Shown here: piece by piece, positions 8,595 to 17,043 of the stretch
How positions within the stretch are numbered: position 1 is the first letter of the stretch
How the letters are laid out: every line of letters starts with the position of its first letter
Origin: UBA11872 sp965198285
Lineage (GTDB): Bacteria > Chloroflexota > UBA11872
NCBI GenBank assembly: GCA_965198285.1
Contig: OZ240251.1
Span: 3,348,001-3,412,000 of the forward strand
Direction of reading: 5' to 3'
Length of the DNA stretch: 64,000 nt
Translations under genes and position numbers: made by a program
Notes under the pieces: model-generated
Database searches by the model: none
What the model was told of the DNA's origin: nothing
What the model saw: the letters and a program-made list of their open reading frames with translations, nothing else

Positions 8595-10118
8595 TTATCC
8601 GTCCAGGCGCGGGAACAGCGGCGGGCCGCCCGGCACGCGCTGGCCGGCTTGGATTGCGCCGGCGTCGCCCGCCCAGACCGCCGGCCGGTCCGTGACTCCC
8701 AGCTGCGCCTCGATCGTGTCGGCCGTCGCCGGCATCGCCGGACGGATCATTGTGGCAATGCGGGGCAGCGCATCCATGAGCATGGCGAGCACCGTGTTCA
8801 GGCGCGAACGCTGTGCCTCATCCCGCGCCAGCCGCCAGGGTTCGGTTCGATCGATGTATTGATTTACCGCCGTGATGTACTGCCATACGGCGGCCAGCGC
8901 CAAGTGGAAACGCCAGCCCTCGAAGTGATGGGCGGCCAGTTCCCACGCCGTTTGCTCGGCCGCGCGCAGTTCCGACTCCCGGCCGGTCAAGTCATATAGT
9001 TCGGGCGCAACGCCATCCCGGTAACGGTGCAGCATGGACGTGCTGCGCAGCACCAGGTTCCCAAGGTCGTTGCCCAGATCGTGCTGGTAGCGACGCGCCA
9101 TGCCTTCCCACGTGAAGTCGCCGTCGCGCTCATAGGCCACCTCGCGCAGCAGGAAGTAACGCAAAGCGTCCGAGCCGAAGCGTTCCACGACTTCAGCCGG
9201 CCGGACAACGTGGCCGCCGCTCTGGCTTAGCTCCTCGCCGGCAAAGTTGACCCAGCCGTGCACGCACACCTGCCGCGGCACCTCCACGCCTGCCGCCATA
9301 AGCATGGCCGGCCAGTAGATGGCGTGAAAGCGCACGATGTCCTTACCGACGACATGCACGTCGGCCGGCCAGCGCTTTTCAAATAGGTCGTCACCCCCGG
9401 GCTGTCCGAATCCGATCCCAGTGATGTAGTTGATCAGCGCGTCGAACCACACGTAAATGACGTGGTCTGGATCGTTCGGCAACGGCAGTCCCCAGGTTCC
9501 GCCTGCCCGCGAGATGCTGAAGTCCCTGAGTCCCTGGCGCAGGAAGCCCAGCATTTCGTTGCGCCGCGATTCGGGCCAGACGAAGTCCGGGCGCTGCTCG
9601 TAGAGCTCCAGCAGCGGCTCCTGGTAGCGCGAGAGTGCGAAGAAGTAGTTGTCCTCCTCCACCCACTCCGGCGGCGCACGATGGGTTGGGCAGCGATCCT
9701 CGACGAGTTCCTCGTCGGTGTAGAAGGCCTCGCAGCGGACGCAGTACCAGCCTTCGTAGCGGCCCTTGTAGATATCGCCGTTATCGAACACGCGGTTATA
9801 GAACGCCTGCACCGTCTGCAAGTGTCGGGGTTCGGTTGTGCGTACAAAGTCATCAAACTCCACGCCCACCAGGTCCCAGGCGGTCGTGTAACGCGTGGCC
9901 GCCTGGTCCACGTAGGTCTGGGTGTCGATCCCCTCCTGACGCGCCGAACGGCTGACGCGCTGGCTGTTCTCATCCAAGCCGCCCAGCAAGAACACGTCCT
10001 GGCCGCGTAGTCGCCGATAGCGCGCCATGGCGTCGGCCGTGATCATCTCGAACGAGTGGCCCACGTGCGGCTCACCGCTGGGGTAGGGAATCGACGTGGT
10101 CAGGTAGTAGCGGGACAC
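8595..10118 (-). CDS. metG: Methionyl-tRNA synthetase with degenerate KMSKS motif
   Basis: This class Ia synthetase (507 residues) charges tRNA-Met. The HIGH-type motif is PHVGH (residues 17-21), followed by GLDEN, the zinc-knuckle region CVRCEAFYTDEE with a further Cys, the WFDALINYITG motif, FHAIYWPAML and the anticodon-binding helices (NQYIDRTEPW). The expected KMSKS loop reads EELSQSGGHVV, so residues 296-300 (9219-9233) are ELSQS and both lysines are gone. I checked this on the nucleotides. The C-terminal EMAP-like tRNA-binding domain is absent, as in many bacteria. The gene lies between rsmI and tatD. Everything except the lost lysines looks functional. Confidence 0.93.
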   Translation of the reverse strand: MSRYYLTTSIPYPSGEPHVGHSFEMITADAMARYRRLRGQDVFLLGGLDENSQRVSRSARQEGIDTQTYVDQAATRYTTAWDLVGVEFDDFVRTTEPRHLQTVQAFYNRVFDNGDIYKGRYEGWYCVRCEAFYTDEELVEDRCPTHRAPPEWVEEDNYFFALSRYQEPLLELYEQRPDFVWPESRRNEMLGFLRQGLRDFSISRAGGTWGLPLPNDPDHVIYVWFDALINYITGIGFGQPGGDDLFEKRWPADVHVVGKDIVRFHAIYWPAMLMAAGVEVPRQVCVHGWVNFAGEELSQSGGHVVRPAEVVERFGSDALRYFLLREVAYERDGDFTWEGMARRYQHDLGNDLGNLVLRSTSMLHRYRDGVAPELYDLTGRESELRAAEQTAWELAAHHFEGWRFHLALAAVWQYITAVNQYIDRTEPWRLARDEAQRSRLNTVLAMLMDALPRIATMIRPAMPATADTIEAQLGVTDRPAVWAGDAGAIQAGQRVPGGPPLFPRLDG

Positions 10119-10157
10119 AGCGCGATCAGTGGGGCGGAGGCGGGCGACCGCGCGATT

Positions 10158-11003
10158 CTACGCGCTATCGGCTGGCGGCCCACGCAATTCCCGGACGATG
10201 CGGTAGACCTCATCCCGCGGGAGCTCCAGCGCCCGCGCCACCGCACCCGCCGCCTTGCCCGGCGGCCTGCCGGCCTGCAGAAGCGCCCGCAGTCGCTCCT
10301 CGACCTCCGTCCGGTCGAGCACGGGCGCCTCAGTCACACCACCAACGTCGATCACCACCGTCAGTTCGCCGCGCACGCCCAGCGCCGCCGCGTAGCCGGC
10401 AATATCCGCCAGCGTTGTCTCGCGGATTTCCTCGTAGATCTTCGTAAGTTCCCGGCACAGCGCCGCCGGTACGTCTCCCAGCCAGGCTTCCAGCTCGGCC
10501 AGACGCTCCGCCGCGCCGTGGGGTGGGAGGTAGATAACCAACGTCCGGGAAGTGTCCGCGGCCCGACGCACCAAGCGCTCCCGCCGAACCCGCCGCTCGG
10601 GCAGAAAGGCCAGGAACGCGACCGGTTGGCGGGCGAAGGACACAACCGAGAGCGCCGTGGTCAGCGCCGACGGCCCGGGGATCGGGACGATCGGCAACCC
10701 CTCGGCCCGCACACGCGCCAGCAGGTCCGGGCCGGGGTCCGAAACGCCCGGCGTTCCCGCGTCCACGATCAACGCCGCGTCTCCGGCCCGCAACCGCTCG
10801 ACGATGGCGTCCTCGCGGCTTTCGGGGCTGTCCTCGCGGTAGGTGATGACCTTCGGGGTACAGCCCACGTGACTCAGCAGCTTGCGGGCGCGCTGCGCGT
10901 CCTCCGCCACCACCACGTCGACCGAGCGCAGGGTCCGGGCCGCCCGGAAGGTCAGGTCCTCCAGGTTGCCGATCGGCGTCCCGACTACAAAGAGCGTGCC
11001 CAT
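10158..11003 (-). CDS. rsmI: 16S rRNA (cytidine1402-2'-O)-methyltransferase
   Basis: The protein begins MGTLFVVGTPIGNLEDLTFRA, the hallmark of RsmI in the tetrapyrrole-methylase superfamily, followed by VVVAEDAQRARKLLSH, YREDSPESRED, ALIVDAGTPGVSDPG and PIPGPSALTTALSV. The last 60 residues hold the small C-terminal domain with LLQAGRPPGKAAGAVA. RsmI 2'-O-methylates C1402 in the decoding centre with SAM. The N-terminal start is unambiguous. It heads the minus-strand run rsmI-metG-tatD-polyprenyl synthase-menG-femX-murE, with only 39 bases to metG. Confidence 0.95.
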   Translation of the reverse strand: MGTLFVVGTPIGNLEDLTFRAARTLRSVDVVVAEDAQRARKLLSHVGCTPKVITYREDSPESREDAIVERLRAGDAALIVDAGTPGVSDPGPDLLARVRAEGLPIVPIPGPSALTTALSVVSFARQPVAFLAFLPERRVRRERLVRRAADTSRTLVIYLPPHGAAERLAELEAWLGDVPAALCRELTKIYEEIRETTLADIAGYAAALGVRGELTVVIDVGGVTEAPVLDRTEVEERLRALLQAGRPPGKAAGAVARALELPRDEVYRIVRELRGPPADSA

Positions 11004-11046
11004 GCGGCGAGTCTACGCAGCGCTACTGGTTCTGGGTCCAGACGGC

Positions 11047-11084
11047 AAAAAGACCAGGCCCGGAACGTTTGCCCGGGCCTGGTC
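11047..11084 (-). terminator. Rho-independent terminator after the glycosidase gene
   Basis: A perfect 12-bp stem (11052-11063 pairing with 11073-11084, arms GACCAGGCCCGG / CCGGGCCTGGTC) with a 9-base loop is followed on the minus strand by a run of five T (11051-11047). It lies 15 bases after the stop of the 11100-13040 gene and upstream of rsmI, so it separates the two transcription units. Confidence 0.92.
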
Positions 11085-11099
11085 CCTTGAACCATCCGC

Positions 11100-13040
11100 C
11101 TACGGCTTGGGCATCGCCTTGATCGCGTTGTAGGCGGGTCGCGGCGAGAGATCGGAGCGCAAGATGCCAAACGCCCACTTTTCGTCGGTATTTGGCACAA
11201 CCTGCTGGAAGTTCAGGTTCCAGATGATCATGTGCGTGACATACGGGGTTTCAGCCCGAACCTTGGCGAACGAGCGAACCAGGAAGTTCGCCTGGTCGGT
11301 CTCCGAGTTGCAGTTTGCGTACTCGTAGCCGGCGGTCGCACCAGCGGGTGCGCCGGGGCCGTCCACCGTGGCCCAGCCGAATTCGGTAAACCACACCGTC
11401 TTCTCCGGATGCCCACGGGCCGCCATCATGTTGTACAGCTCCTTGTAGCGGTCGAAGAAGAAGCTCGGGTGGGTGGACCAACCGCCGTTGCAGTTCGCGT
11501 TGCTGTGATGCGCAGCGCCCAACCGGTCATCCGGAGCATTTGCCCCGCCGTTCGGGTGCACGCCGAGCGCTTCGAAGTAGTTGAAGACCTCGCCATTGTT
11601 GAAGTCAAAGATGCGCTGTAGATAGATCGCGTCATCAATGGCGATGGAATTGTTCACCACGCCGGTTGGCGTAGGCGCACCGAACACCACGATCGCGTCA
11701 GGGTCCGACTCCTTGACGCCCCAGTAGCCGTTCTTCAGCAGTTGGATGAACTGGCTATAGGAACGGTCGGAGAAGGTGCCCCACTCCAACGAGAGGTTCT
11801 CCTCGTTCCAGATCTCATACGCCTGGACACGGCCCTTGTAGCGCGCCGCAAGCTCGCGCATGAATTTGCGCAGAGGCTCCGGACTGTTGGGACGGCCGTG
11901 CGTGGTGCCCTTCTTGCTTGCTTCGGCCTTATAGAAGTCCGGCGACTTCACGACGCTCAGCAAGATGTTAAGCCCCTTGCCTCGCATGGTGTTTACCAGG
12001 CGATCTGTGGGCCCCCAATTGAACACTCCGGGCTGATTCTCGACTTCCTGCCAGGGGATCTGCTGCTTGACCCACTTCAGGCCGGCGCCGGTTACCAGAT
12101 CCGCCAGCCGACCGTCGTCGGGACGCCGAAACTCGCCCTGAATGCCATAGCCGGTCAGCCCGCGCGGGAGCGTTCGCGGCCCGGGAATCGAACTCACGGA
12201 CACCGGTCCTGTAACGGGCGTCGGCGAGGGCGTTGTTACGGGTGTCGGAACGGCTGTCACGACCGGCTGTGTTACCGGCACCGCCGTTGGCACGGCCGCA
12301 CCAGCCTGTGAGGCCGTCACGGGCGGCTTGGCCGCGTCCGGGATGATCACGTTACTCAGCTTCTTCACCTTGTCCGGCACGTTCTGGCGGCCGACGGCCC
12401 CCAGCGAGGTGCCAGGCGCGGGCACGTTCCAGACCTCGAACACAATCCGCTGGGCGCGCAGCAGTTGGAGACCCTGCGGATTCCCGTTGACCGTCCGCTC
12501 CTCATAGCGGATCGGTAGACCGTAGAGGTTCAGCCAATCCGGATCCCTCAAGAACTCAGCCTTGATCTTCGGATTGGCGTCCAGCAGCGCCAGATGGTTC
12601 TGGACGATGACCCCGAAGTCCGTCACGCCTTGATCCGCCGCCAGGATCTGGTGCGGAGGCACGTTCGGCAGCGCGACGTGCGGATACCGGTTGGCGAGCG
12701 CGTCGAGGGTGTTGAACCAGTTCATTCGGTTGTTGACCGAATCCCACTGAAGGATCACCTTTTGGAACGCCTGCAGGGTGAACGGGCCTTCAATCCAGCG
12801 TCCGCTGACCGGGTAGCCGAGCGCCTGCAGGTTCTTGTCGCGTACGAAGTCCCACATTGGAACCCCGCCGGCGTTGGTCACGGCGTAGCCGTCGTCGTCC
12901 CGGCTGGGCGTATCGCCGCCGGTGGCGGTAAACAGGCATCCGCCGTTCAGCGGAATGCCGTCGCAGTCGATGGCGTGAGCCGGAGCAGCCAAGGCGAACA
13001 CGACCAATGCAACGACCAAGCCAAGGACTAGCTTTCGCAT
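11100..13040 (-). CDS. Secreted clan-A glycoside hydrolase (GH39/GH5-like) with N-terminal repeat-type module
   Basis: ATG at 13040 follows GGGAG and starts a clean signal peptide (MRKLVLGLVVALVV to APAHA). Residues about 25-230 form a module with ALGYPVSGRW and LQAFQKVILQW, resembling the modules of the large protein at the window's right end. A Thr/Pro linker follows. The C-terminal 330 residues are a TIM barrel with GIQGEFRRPDDGR, AYEIWNEEN (acid/base Glu) and VWFTEFGWA (nucleophile Glu), the clan-A pattern of xylosidase and mannanase-type enzymes. Expected activity is extracellular cleavage of beta-linked glycans; the substrate cannot be read. The gene is monocistronic, with its own terminator downstream. 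Confidence 0.85.
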   Translation of the reverse strand: MRKLVLGLVVALVVFALAAPAHAIDCDGIPLNGGCLFTATGGDTPSRDDDGYAVTNAGGVPMWDFVRDKNLQALGYPVSGRWIEGPFTLQAFQKVILQWDSVNNRMNWFNTLDALANRYPHVALPNVPPHQILAADQGVTDFGVIVQNHLALLDANPKIKAEFLRDPDWLNLYGLPIRYEERTVNGNPQGLQLLRAQRIVFEVWNVPAPGTSLGAVGRQNVPDKVKKLSNVIIPDAAKPPVTASQAGAAVPTAVPVTQPVVTAVPTPVTTPSPTPVTGPVSVSSIPGPRTLPRGLTGYGIQGEFRRPDDGRLADLVTGAGLKWVKQQIPWQEVENQPGVFNWGPTDRLVNTMRGKGLNILLSVVKSPDFYKAEASKKGTTHGRPNSPEPLRKFMRELAARYKGRVQAYEIWNEENLSLEWGTFSDRSYSQFIQLLKNGYWGVKESDPDAIVVFGAPTPTGVVNNSIAIDDAIYLQRIFDFNNGEVFNYFEALGVHPNGGANAPDDRLGAAHHSNANCNGGWSTHPSFFFDRYKELYNMMAARGHPEKTVWFTEFGWATVDGPGAPAGATAGYEYANCNSETDQANFLVRSFAKVRAETPYVTHMIIWNLNFQQVVPNTDEKWAFGILRSDLSPRPAYNAIKAMPKP

Positions 13041-13205
13041 CTCAACTCCCAGGGCGACCAGAGGTAGCAATCGGCGGACGATTCGCCGTTACAGTAGTTA
13101 ACGACAGCAGCGCCAGTCTGTAACGCGAATCTGGCAGACGCAAGGCCAGACCATTGCCAAGCCGCGCCTGATCAGTGCTCCGCAACCGTGCCGTGGGCCA
13201 GGCCC

Positions 13206-14900
13206 TCAGGCGAGCCGCGTGACCGAGACGTAATAGGCGCCGGCGAGCTCGTTGCCTTCAGCGTCAAGCCACCAGGTCTTGAGCCGTGCAGGGCCGGCAG
13301 TCAGGTCGGCGGAGAAGGTCGCACATCGGTCCTCGGGCCCCACGTCGCCTTCCGCCTCAATGCCGCCGACCTTCATCCAGGCACGTGCGACCGGCAGCGC
13401 CGCGCCCTTCGGCAACGATCCGTCGACGCCATGCATTGCGGGGGCGGGCGCGGAAACAGGCAGACCCGACTCCTCCGGCCACCGGTAGAGCGAGAATTCA
13501 TAGGTCCCATCCCGGTCGACCGAGAGGTGCCACGTGCCGCTGTCCATGACACAGCCGCGGATGCCACCGGGGTTGTCGCAGTAGACGGTGGCCCAGTCGC
13601 AACTGGACAGCCGTGTCGGGTTCTCGTGGTCCGAGCCGATCGTGATCGGGTTGTACGTTTCGAGATTCCCGCCAACACGGTCCCACCAGGCGTCGTATTC
13701 GTCGCGCATTGCGACACGAACCTGGGGGAATTCGCCCGAAAGATCGGTCTGTTGGCCCGGGTCACGTGAGAGATCGAACAATCGATCTTCAACCAGACGC
13801 CAGTTGTTCCAGATCACAGCTGCATCGCCTCGACGCGTTGCCCCCGAGTCGCCGTCACTGGAGTGGCCGTACTGAACAAATAGCATCCGGTCGCCGATCT
13901 CCCCCTCGTTTCGAAGGGGTCGTGCCAGCGAAACCCCATCGAAGTCAGCCGGCTCAGGCGACTCCAGTCCGCACAGGTCGATCAGCGTCGGCAGGAGATC
14001 CTGGCACTGGGTCGGTTCATCGATCTGGCGCGGTCCTGGCAGGCCTCCCGATGGCCAGCGAATGAAGCAGGGAACACGGTGACCGCCCTCGTATAGTGAT
14101 CGCTTCTTGCCTCGCATGCCGGCGTTGTAGACGTCCTCACCGGTCGCCGTTCCGTTGTCGCCCATGAAGACGAGGATGGTGTTGTCGCGAAGGCCCGATT
14201 CAGTGAGGTAGGCGTCCAGGCGACCGAAGTTCTCGTCGATGTTCGCGATCATTCCGTAGAAGCTAGCGACGTCGTAGTCGACCTGATCGAGGTACGGCTG
14301 CCGGTACCGGTCCGGAACCCAGAGCGGGGCGTGCGGGGCGTTGGTCGCCAGATACGCGAAGAAAGGCGCATCGCGGTCCCGGTCGATCCACTTGATCGTC
14401 TCGTCAAACCAAACGTCCGTGCAGTAGCCCTCAGACCGCTCGATGGTGTCGCCCCGTCGGAAGTGGGCGTCGAAATAGTCGTTCTCAAAGTAGTCGGCTG
14501 CGGAAGTAATGCCCCAGGCCGGGTGATGAATCGTCTCCTGGAAACCCCGGTCCTGCGGGCGGTAGGGGTAGTTGTCGCCCAAATGCCACTTGCCGAAATG
14601 GCCGGATCGGTAGCCGCTATCCGAGAAGATGTCGGCCATGGTCGGAAGCGCGGGATCAAGCAGCGACCTGCCCATGCAGACGAAGGTTGCACCGTTGCGC
14701 AGCGCATCCCGGCCAGTCAACAGCTGGCCTCGCGTCGGCGTGCACATGGGCGCGACGTGAAAGTCTTCTAGCCGAACGCTCTCGCGGTATAGCCGGTCCA
14801 GATTCGGCGTCTCAAGGACCGGATTGCCGTGGCAGGACAGGTCGCCGTAGCCCTGGTCGTCGGTGAGCAGAACGATGACGTTGGGCTTCGGGTTCGGCAT
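13206..14900 (-). CDS. Type I (formylglycine) sulfatase
   Basis: The protein opens with NVIVLLTDDQGYGDLSCHG, the metal-binding start of the alkaline-phosphatase/sulfatase superfamily. PMCTPTRGQLLTG near residue 52 is the C-x-P-x-R signature whose cysteine is converted to formylglycine. GKWHLGD and HAPLWVPDRY follow, with the second metal site FMGDNGT. Length is 564 residues, including a C-terminal beta-rich region (residues 400-564) that is larger than in minimal arylsulfatases. No signal peptide is visible, so it may act on imported sulfated sugars or esters. No anaerobic or FGE-type maturase is present in the window. Confidence 0.92.
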   Translation of the reverse strand: MPNPKPNVIVLLTDDQGYGDLSCHGNPVLETPNLDRLYRESVRLEDFHVAPMCTPTRGQLLTGRDALRNGATFVCMGRSLLDPALPTMADIFSDSGYRSGHFGKWHLGDNYPYRPQDRGFQETIHHPAWGITSAADYFENDYFDAHFRRGDTIERSEGYCTDVWFDETIKWIDRDRDAPFFAYLATNAPHAPLWVPDRYRQPYLDQVDYDVASFYGMIANIDENFGRLDAYLTESGLRDNTILVFMGDNGTATGEDVYNAGMRGKKRSLYEGGHRVPCFIRWPSGGLPGPRQIDEPTQCQDLLPTLIDLCGLESPEPADFDGVSLARPLRNEGEIGDRMLFVQYGHSSDGDSGATRRGDAAVIWNNWRLVEDRLFDLSRDPGQQTDLSGEFPQVRVAMRDEYDAWWDRVGGNLETYNPITIGSDHENPTRLSSCDWATVYCDNPGGIRGCVMDSGTWHLSVDRDGTYEFSLYRWPEESGLPVSAPAPAMHGVDGSLPKGAALPVARAWMKVGGIEAEGDVGPEDRCATFSADLTAGPARLKTWWLDAEGNELAGAYYVSVTRLA

Positions 14901-14977
14901 CGAATCCCTTCCCGTCTTGAGGGCGTCAGAGATGGGCGGCCATGGCGCTCCGGAGGCTCGCCGCGAGCGATTTGCCT

Positions 14978-15505
14978 CTAGTCGACGTGCGAAGCCACCG
15001 TCCGACCCAGACCGCCGTTGCGGACGAATACCTCGAACTCAGCCAGGTCCTTGAACACTCGGGTCGAGAGGAAGCGAATCGCCCAGTTGGTTGCCATTGG
15101 CGAAATGGTGAAGACCAGCCGACCGGCGGCATAGGCCCGGTACATCTCGACCGCCGTGCCCATGGTGGCCACCGGCGCGAAGGCCACCAGGACGTCGGTC
15201 TCCGCTGCCAGATCCAGCTCACTCATGAACGCCCGGCGCGCCGCCGCTTCGTCATAGGCCACAGAGTCCGGATTCATATCCGCGGGACAGACCACCTCGG
15301 CCTCGGGATGCGCGGCGGTGATGATCTCGCGCAACCGCTGCCGGTAGTCCTGGGCGTGGAGCGTGTCGTCAGCGTTTGATCCCTGCATGACGCCGGAAAG
15401 GAAAACGGAGAACGTCGGGCGGCCGTCCACCTGTCCGTTGGAAGTCTCTCCTTGCGCGGAGTCTTTCTTGCTCTGCACATCGCTCACAGCATCGATCGCA
15501 CGCAT
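14978..15505 (-). CDS. Nucleoside 2-deoxyribosyltransferase-like protein
   Basis: I chose ATG at 15505 because it shares its A with the TGA of the upstream thioesterase gene (TGATG), implying translational coupling. The 175-residue product has a Rossmann-like pattern: FSVFLSGVMQGSN, EVVCPADMNPDS, LDLAAETDVLVAFAPVATMGTAVEMYRA, then AGRLVFTIS. The D-V-L-V-A-F-x-P plus GTA-x-E combination is characteristic of the deoxyribosyltransferase/DUF4062-like fold, in which the Glu is catalytic. The first 30 residues are polar and probably disordered. Function beyond the fold is uncertain: it could be nucleotide salvage or a sugar-nucleotide hydrolase. Confidence 0.65.
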   Translation of the reverse strand: MRAIDAVSDVQSKKDSAQGETSNGQVDGRPTFSVFLSGVMQGSNADDTLHAQDYRQRLREIITAAHPEAEVVCPADMNPDSVAYDEAAARRAFMSELDLAAETDVLVAFAPVATMGTAVEMYRAYAAGRLVFTISPMATNWAIRFLSTRVFKDLAEFEVFVRNGGLGRTVASHVD

Positions 15506-15915
15506 CACGCCTCCTTGATTGTCAGCCAAAACGGGTCATCGCGTTTCAAGCGCACCGGTCGTCCGGTCGCATCCACGTACGCGTGCGTGGTAGCGGCGGT
15601 GGCGGCAACCTGCTCGCCGCGCAGGATCTCGTACGTGAGGCCAACCCGTGCGCGCGTCACGTCGCCGAGAGTGAGATGCACGTTCACCTGCTCGCCCGCG
15701 TAGACCGGCGCCTGAAACGTGCAACTACAGGTGGTTAGCGGCAGGTAGATACCGCGTGTGGTCAAATCGCCGTAGGGCTGACCGATAGCCTCCAGCCAGC
15801 CGATGCGCGCCTCTTCCAGCCAGCGGAAGTAGTTTGAGTGGTGGACGATGCCCTGAGCATCCGTGTCGGAATAACGCACGCGCAGGGTCTCGATGTGGTC
15901 GCAGGCGTCACTCAC
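15505..15915 (-). CDS. Acyl-CoA thioesterase, YbgC/4-hydroxybenzoyl-CoA type hotdog
   Basis: The 136-residue product has the hotdog-fold signature RVRYSDTDAQGIVHHSNYFRWLEEAR, split here as YSDTDAQG with catalytic Asp and HHSNYFRWLEEAR. Y-x-L-P-L and Y-AGE-Q-V strands follow. The family hydrolyses small acyl-CoA or acyl-ACP esters. GTG at 15915 overlaps the end of the DUF4432 gene by eight bases. The frame extends upstream to 16353 only as a shadow of that gene. The last codon overlaps the next ATG (TGATG), making a three-gene minus-strand operon 16990-14978. Confidence 0.88.
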   Translation of the reverse strand: MSDACDHIETLRVRYSDTDAQGIVHHSNYFRWLEEARIGWLEAIGQPYGDLTTRGIYLPLTTCSCTFQAPVYAGEQVNVHLTLGDVTRARVGLTYEILRGEQVAATAATTHAYVDATGRPVRLKRDDPFWLTIKEA

Positions 15916-16990
15916 CGATGTTGGCGAGGAAGGTTCCGATGGCGTCCGCCCCGGCCAAGACCGAAAGTTCCACGTCAAACTCGGCCGTCTCGCCCGGTTC
16001 CAGGATTTGCAGCGTCCCGTCGGCGCGGTTGACCGCGCGGCCCAGCACGGTGCAGTTGGCTGGCTCGATGCCGGTGACGTAGTTGCCCACGCCCAGGAAT
16101 TTCCATTGGTTGAGGAACGGGAGCTGGGCTTTCGGGTACGTGAATCCCAGACCGATCCCATCAGCGAACGAGCGGTTGACCAGCGCCGCGTGCACCAGGC
16201 CGTCGCCATCCGGTTCCACGTCATGTATCCAGACCGTGTTCTGCCATCCCAGGGTCGGCGGGCCGTAGGTGTCCCAGCCGGGTTCCAGCGACGCCGAATG
16301 CTCGTCGTAGGGTCGCCGCGATCGGCTGCGTACGTGCAACCGCGACCCGTCATCCACCAACGGATAGCCGGGGTTGAAGTGGAAGAGGATCATCGCGGGC
16401 TCGGGCTCGGAGCCCAGGTTCGTTATCTCATTGCGGATTCGTATCGACCTGGATCCCAGCGAGGTCGAGATGCGCCGCTTGAGCTCCAGGTTCTCGCCGA
16501 ACAGCGCGGCCTGCCGCACCCGGCCCTGCACCCACATCTCGTATTCGTCGCCCTGCCACTCGCCGTCGGCGTGGACGTTGGAAGCGGCCAGGTTGGAGAG
16601 GCGTCCGTGCAGTCCCATGTCGGTGTAGAGCCGGTCGGGATCGACGGCCGGGTCGCCCACGTTGTCCAGGCCGCCGGTAACCAGCAAGCCCAGCACCGTG
16701 CTGCGAACCCAGCCCCAGCCCTGCGGTTCGTAGTAGGCGCCGTGCATCTCGCCGGCGGCGCTGCGGAAACCGAGCGGGATGTTCTTGAACCAGGCCCCTG
16801 AAATGTCGAGCGCGCGACCCGGGATTACCGTGAAGCGCAGCCCGGAGCCGGTGTTCACATCAACCACGGACAGCCCGTCGCCGGCGCCGCCGTCCAGGCG
16901 GTATTCGCGAACCCCGCCGACTTGCGAAACGTCTCCGACGCGCGCCATCAACTCGGCGCGGCTGAACTGGCGACCCCAGAGATGCGGCAT
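15908..16990 (-). CDS. DUF4432 aldose-1-epimerase-like protein
   Basis: This 360-residue protein matches the DUF4432 family, a galactose-mutarotase-like beta-sandwich. Visible features are GGVREYRLDGGAGDGLSVV, TVIPGRALDISGAWFKNIPLGF, the conserved LLVTGGLDNVG and GLHGRLSNLAAS, and the C-terminal QWKFLGVGNYVTGIEPANC. Family members occur with sugar-acid and monosaccharide catabolism genes and probably bind or epimerise a sugar. The enzymatic step is not established. The first gene of a small operon with the thioesterase and the deoxyribosyltransferase-like gene, it fits the carbohydrate theme of this side of the window. Confidence 0.87.
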   Translation of the reverse strand: MPHLWGRQFSRAELMARVGDVSQVGGVREYRLDGGAGDGLSVVDVNTGSGLRFTVIPGRALDISGAWFKNIPLGFRSAAGEMHGAYYEPQGWGWVRSTVLGLLVTGGLDNVGDPAVDPDRLYTDMGLHGRLSNLAASNVHADGEWQGDEYEMWVQGRVRQAALFGENLELKRRISTSLGSRSIRIRNEITNLGSEPEPAMILFHFNPGYPLVDDGSRLHVRSRSRRPYDEHSASLEPGWDTYGPPTLGWQNTVWIHDVEPDGDGLVHAALVNRSFADGIGLGFTYPKAQLPFLNQWKFLGVGNYVTGIEPANCTVLGRAVNRADGTLQILEPGETAEFDVELSVLAGADAIGTFLANIGE

Positions 16991-17043
16991 GGCGGCTCTC
17001 GGCTGACGACGAGCGAGCGGCGCCTATTGTAGGCGGGAGGACG

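Noticed and set aside
13105..13145. Hairpin-like GCCAG/CTGGC and GTCTG/CAGAC elements upstream of the glycosidase
   Set aside because: The elements are in swapped order and do not form one stable stem, so neither a terminator nor a riboswitch is supported.
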